Positions 61,101 through 64,000 of a stretch of DNA of 64,000 nt are shown here, piece after piece. The translations under genes were made by a program, and so were the position numbers. The DNA comes from Ananas comosus (Eukaryota; Streptophyta; Magnoliopsida; Poales; Bromeliaceae): positions 3,595,734 through 3,659,733 of the forward strand of contig NC_033627.1 in the NCBI RefSeq assembly GCF_001540865.1. The letters are read 5' to 3'. The first letter of the stretch is position 1. Each line of letters opens with the position of its first letter. A model generated the notes under the pieces. It had not been told where the DNA came from. It ran no database searches and saw only the letters and a program-made list of their open reading frames with translations.

Positions 61101-63350
61101 CATGTGCCCTCATTCTTCTAGAATCTAAACCCTTCATCCATGATCTAGCTCAATGCTTTTGGTCAAAATAGTGGTTTTGATTCTCTTTTCACCTTTGATC
61201 TAATTTGTCTTCACCAATTAAAGACATGTTCACAGAAAAGGAATCAATAAAGTTCAAATAAATGGATTTTGTTTCAATTAAAGACATGTTCATGGTACCC
61301 AAGGCAAGTCAGATCAAGGATTTAAGTGCCCTGGCACGGAATCGTGCCGGAAACTTGCCGGCACGGTACGGCACGGTGTGTGCCGAGCCATGCCGATGGG
61401 TGTCGGTCAAAAAAATTATTGTGTGCCGATGCATAATAGCATGAAATATTTATTTTCTTTAGCAATAAAATATTCTAACTATTTATTACGTCTTTTTGTC
61501 ACATCTTTTGAACTTTATTGAGGAAATTACTTACTAATTTAAAAAAAAAAGGGTTTTGAACTGTGTCATCGGCACGGAATTTGTATTGTGCCAGTATCTT
61601 ATTGGCACGGTACGACACGGTGGATACGGCCCGTACCGACGGGCACTTAAAACCTTGAGTCAGATCATTCAATAAAGTTCAAATAAATGAATTTTGCTTT
61701 AGTGGCTAAAATACACATGTTAGGACCTGTAATGAATTTTTTTTAAAAAAAAAAGGACTCAAAAATAATAGTGCCACATGGAGGCTCGATGGGGCTTTTA
61801 GCTTTGGACCAAGCCTTAGGAAATCAATAATTTTTTAGCATAAGCACCGTTGAAATCCAAACTTCATTTAGGGTTCAAGTTTGGGCTTGGATCCAACTGC
61901 ACTGCAACCCATTCCCCCCCTGATGGTGAAAAAATTTCTGGTCATATAAAGTTTGCTCTACCATAAAGAAGAAAAAGAAAATAAAAGAAGGGGGAAAAAA
62001 AGGGCATACCATAAGAGTTTATGCTGCTTAAGAGAATTTTGAAACATGCCGACACATAATTCATCTTCCTAAGTTGCTGTTTCTTATATGATGTAGTTGA
62101 CTGCATAGCAATAAAAAGAAATGGCCTTAGCAATTTGTTTGAAATCCATTGCTTTGTAATACAACCGCCGTACTGGACAACTAATGCTTCCCACTCTTCT
62201 TGAAGCTGCTGAGAAACCTTTTTCAACTCAGAGTACCGCCTCCAAACCCGCTGATATATAAGAAAAGAAAATGACCATGTTAAAATGACAGACATCAGAA
62301 TGTAGATATCACAGAATATTTGACCCAAAATATAAGAGAAAATGAAGCATATGCAGAATATCTAGCGACCCAAAAATTACTCAATATGTTACATTGTCAC
62401 CTCCGTTGCAAATGTAGCTAGAACTCATGTTAGTGCATTACAGCAAGAGGGTCACATATACCAAGATAACTGAGGATATGAGTAATAGCATCAAAAACTC
62501 ATATATACCATGAGAAGTCCTTGTTGCCCGATGATCAATCAAGAGTCATATTAACTCATATTTCCTACTTTCGCTTCAAAAATTTTCTAACTTCCCATCA
62601 AGATCCTACATATCTCCACCACACCTGTATATTCAGAACATAATCATGTCTAATAATAATCTCATCATCCATTCTCAGCCTGAAATAACCCTCAAAGATC
62701 CACAACAGGATTCTACCACAAAATCATAGCAAAACCATGTTTTTTTTCCATCCAGAGCTTTCATATTTTTATCTATTCGCAGTATCATATCATGTGCCGC
62801 GGCAAAATTTAACCTTTTTGGTTTATATCAACGGGAGTAAATCAAATTTTCTCATTTGGGATGAAAAAGAAAACAACACCATCAAAAGCTCATCTTTGTT
62901 CTCTTCTTTTCTCCTTTTACGGCATCTGTTAAAGAATTCACAACCATTGATAGAATTTAGCACGGAAAAAACCTCTCCGATCGGAGTCGAACGTCGCATT
63001 GCCCTAATTCGTGTCTAAATCGTATCAAAGAGAGAGAAAGAGGGATAGAGCCCTACCTGGATGAGTGCGGCGGCGGCGGCGGCGCGGCGGAGGAAGCTGC
63101 GGAGCTCGCGCTCGTGGGAGACCTTCTGGAGGAGGGCGTCGCGCGTGATCTCCTTGGCGCTCGCTCCCCTCAGAGAAACCTTAAAAATTAAAAAATAAAA
63201 AAATAAAAAAAAAAACCACCCAAGAAGATGATGATGATGATGATGATGATGATAAGAGAAAGAGATCAAGAAGCGGGAAAAAAATCAAAAATAAAAATAA
63301 AAAAGAAGATGGAAACGGACCTGCCGTTGGTTCGGCGGCGGCGCCGACAT
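46145..63350 (-). CDS. UPL7: HECT-type E3 ubiquitin-protein ligase, UPL7-like
   Basis: Fourteen exons on the minus strand, all GT-AG and in frame: 63350-63321, 63179-63057, 62250-62010, 60219-59627, 58893-57904, 57810-57476, 56161-55883, 55776-55524, 55096-54926, 54831-54739, 53132-53025, 47147-47031, 46464-46375, 46228-46145. The product is 1168 residues, near the size of Arabidopsis UPL7. The N-terminus has [18 protein letters not shown] and an IQ-type motif ([15 protein letters not shown], about 48-62). The C-terminal HECT domain (about 799-1168) has [40 protein letters not shown] and [19 protein letters not shown]. The catalytic cysteine is Cys1136 in [14 protein letters not shown]. The protein would take ubiquitin from an E2 and pass it to substrates, which are unknown. 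A 5.9 kb intron holds an antisense LINE; a TRIM and a hAT MITE sit in other introns. Nothing in the exons looks broken. Confidence 0.94.
48306..48656 (+). pseudogene. LINE ORF1 C-terminal remnant
   Basis: About 115 codons open into the insert from its 5' truncation and end at TGA 48654-48656. The product is basic and Ser/Thr/Arg-rich with no zinc knuckle left. Its position just upstream of the endonuclease fits ORF1. The apparent start in host sequence upstream is not real. Confidence 0.6.
48724..49665 (+). pseudogene. LINE endonuclease region of ORF2, with premature stops
   Basis: An APE-type endonuclease with [25 protein letters not shown] and SDHCPILL motifs in order. An in-frame TAG at 49063-49065 stands where related elements have a tyrosine in VTNVYGP. 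The same frame continues to a TAG at 49663-49665, after which the frame shifts into the reverse transcriptase. The start may be 48724 or a later codon. Confidence 0.85.
49751..52351 (+). pseudogene. LINE reverse transcriptase and zinc-binding region of ORF2, broken
   Basis: One frame runs from about 49751 to 52351 with in-frame stops at 50870-50872, 51197-51199 and 51986-51988. Reverse transcriptase motifs are [45 protein letters not shown] and the active site QFADDTFFF. The zf-RVT part ([33 protein letters not shown]) follows. Some stops look like single-base changes (TGG to TAG after KAPK). The protein could not be made whole. Confidence 0.88.
53404..53816 (-). mobile_element. TRIM element in a UPL7 intron
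   Basis: LTR-like repeats at 53404-53539 and about 53669-53816 flank a short core. On the minus strand the LTR is followed by TTTGGTATAAGAGTCAG, a decayed initiator-methionine tRNA primer site. The core carries CTCGTCAGG and ACTCATCTCACACTTTCGGC, words shared with the TRIMs at 7443-7927 and 8575-9062. Flanks TTATG (53399-53403) and TTAGG (53817-53821) match at four of five bases. It lies between exons 10 and 11 of UPL7. Confidence 0.72.
57246..57425. repeat. Tandem duplication, 95 bp unit, in a UPL7 intron
   Basis: The word AACTTACAACAATTAAAG begins at 57246 and again at 57341, and both copies continue through ACATCGAAAAC and CAATATTCTATGCAGCAA with only a few differences. It lies between exons 6 and 7 and has no visible function. 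Confidence 0.85.
61315..61657. mobile_element. hAT-type MITE in a UPL7 intron, 8 bp target duplication
   Basis: The ends CAAGGATTTAAGTGCC and GGCACTTAAAACCTTG are near-perfect complements, flanked by AGTCAGAT at 61307-61314 and 61658-61665. Subterminal blocks repeat GGCACGG words. It lies between exons 3 and 4 of UPL7 and has no coding capacity. The terminal pattern and the 8 bp duplication fit the hAT superfamily. Confidence 0.85.
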
Positions 63351-63911
63351 CGTCGGAATCGTCGGTGGCGAGGAGGAGAGAGTATTAACACCGCTTTTTC
63401 TTCTTTTTTTTTTTTGGCTCTCTCTCTCTCTGTCTCTTTGCGCGAATAATAATAAATAAATAAATAAAGGATCGAAAATGCACGCAATAGCAACCGAATA
63501 CATCGTGCTTTTTATTCATTTATTTACTTTATTTATTTATTTATTTATTTTTAGGGGGTGAGAAGTGAAAACCTTCTAAAATTGGTGAGGAGGAGGAAAA
63601 GTAGAAGAGAAAATGGCAAAGTTATTAATGGAGGTTAAAAATGTATAGAAACTCGTTTAATTCAAAGTTACAAACTGACTTTTAACTATCTAAAACAAAG
63701 AAAGAAAAAAAAATTACGTATAATGAAGTGCAATAGCAGATAAGGTTTTTTTAAATATATATATATATATATATATAATCAATTAAATGGCATCTTTTCT
63801 ATAGAGGCAAAGACGTGGAAAGAAAATTACTAGTAAAATTTTATTTCCATTAACCAACAAATCCCCGTGCTTATTATTGCAGGAAACAATCAACTGCTTA
63901 TGGTGCAAATG

Positions 63912-64000
<89 letters not shown>
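63351..64000 (-). promoter_or_regulatory. Upstream region of UPL7
   Basis: The leader and promoter of UPL7 should lie here on the minus strand. A CT-rich run (GA on the minus strand) is at 63417-63438, TAAA-type repeats at 63451-63470 and TTTA repeats at 63515-63552. Further up are a TA microsatellite (63757-63776) and a TA plus GA microsatellite running to the window edge (63920-64000). No other gene is visible. Confidence 0.5.

Noticed and set aside
1..64000. CRISPR array, rRNA or operon structure
   Set aside because: This is plant nuclear DNA; no regularly spaced repeat array or rRNA sequence was seen.

Overview
The window is plant nuclear DNA. The genes have GT-AG introns, and the flanks are AT-rich and packed with small transposons. 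The very GC-rich, codon-biased exons of the MFS and BAHD genes beside AT-rich intergenic DNA point to a monocot, probably a commelinid. I cannot name the species from sequence alone. Two runs of N (2293-2317 and 5104-5455) and an indel-rich copy of another part of the window at the left end show a draft assembly with gap-filled stretches.

Five protein genes can be built exon by exon. They are a nodulin-like/MFS membrane transporter (+, 13698-15943, 2 exons, 617 aa), a cytoplasmic poly(A)-binding protein (+, 23840-29400, 10 exons, 619 aa), a BAHD acyltransferase (-, 33264-34738, 2 exons, 466 aa), a secreted GDSL esterase/lipase (+, 40425-45056, 5 exons, 375 aa) and a UPL7-type HECT ubiquitin ligase (-, 46145-63350, 14 exons, 1168 aa). 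They share no pathway and are ordinary neighbours. PABP/BAHD and GDSL/UPL7 are convergent pairs.

The rest is transposon-derived or featureless. Two L1-type LINEs of one family are present. One is a 4.3 kb 5'-truncated copy lying antisense in a UPL7 intron (48300-52589). The other is a 1.9 kb copy with an internal inversion of the twin-priming kind and a 17 bp target duplication (30177-32067). Two tRNA-derived SINEs (9605-9758 and 35409-35562) carry a 3' tail that resembles the LINE tail, which suggests a LINE/SINE partnership.

Three short TRIM elements (two intergenic and in opposite orientations, one in a UPL7 intron), fold-back elements with 9-10 bp target duplications, and hAT-type MITEs with 8 bp duplications fill much of the remainder. 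No rRNA, confident tRNA, CRISPR array or intact autonomous transposon was seen.

The most interesting signals are the SINE/LINE tail sharing, the twin-primed LINE, a run of 20 A directly after the first 5' splice site of the poly(A)-binding protein gene, and the fold-back family with clean target duplications.
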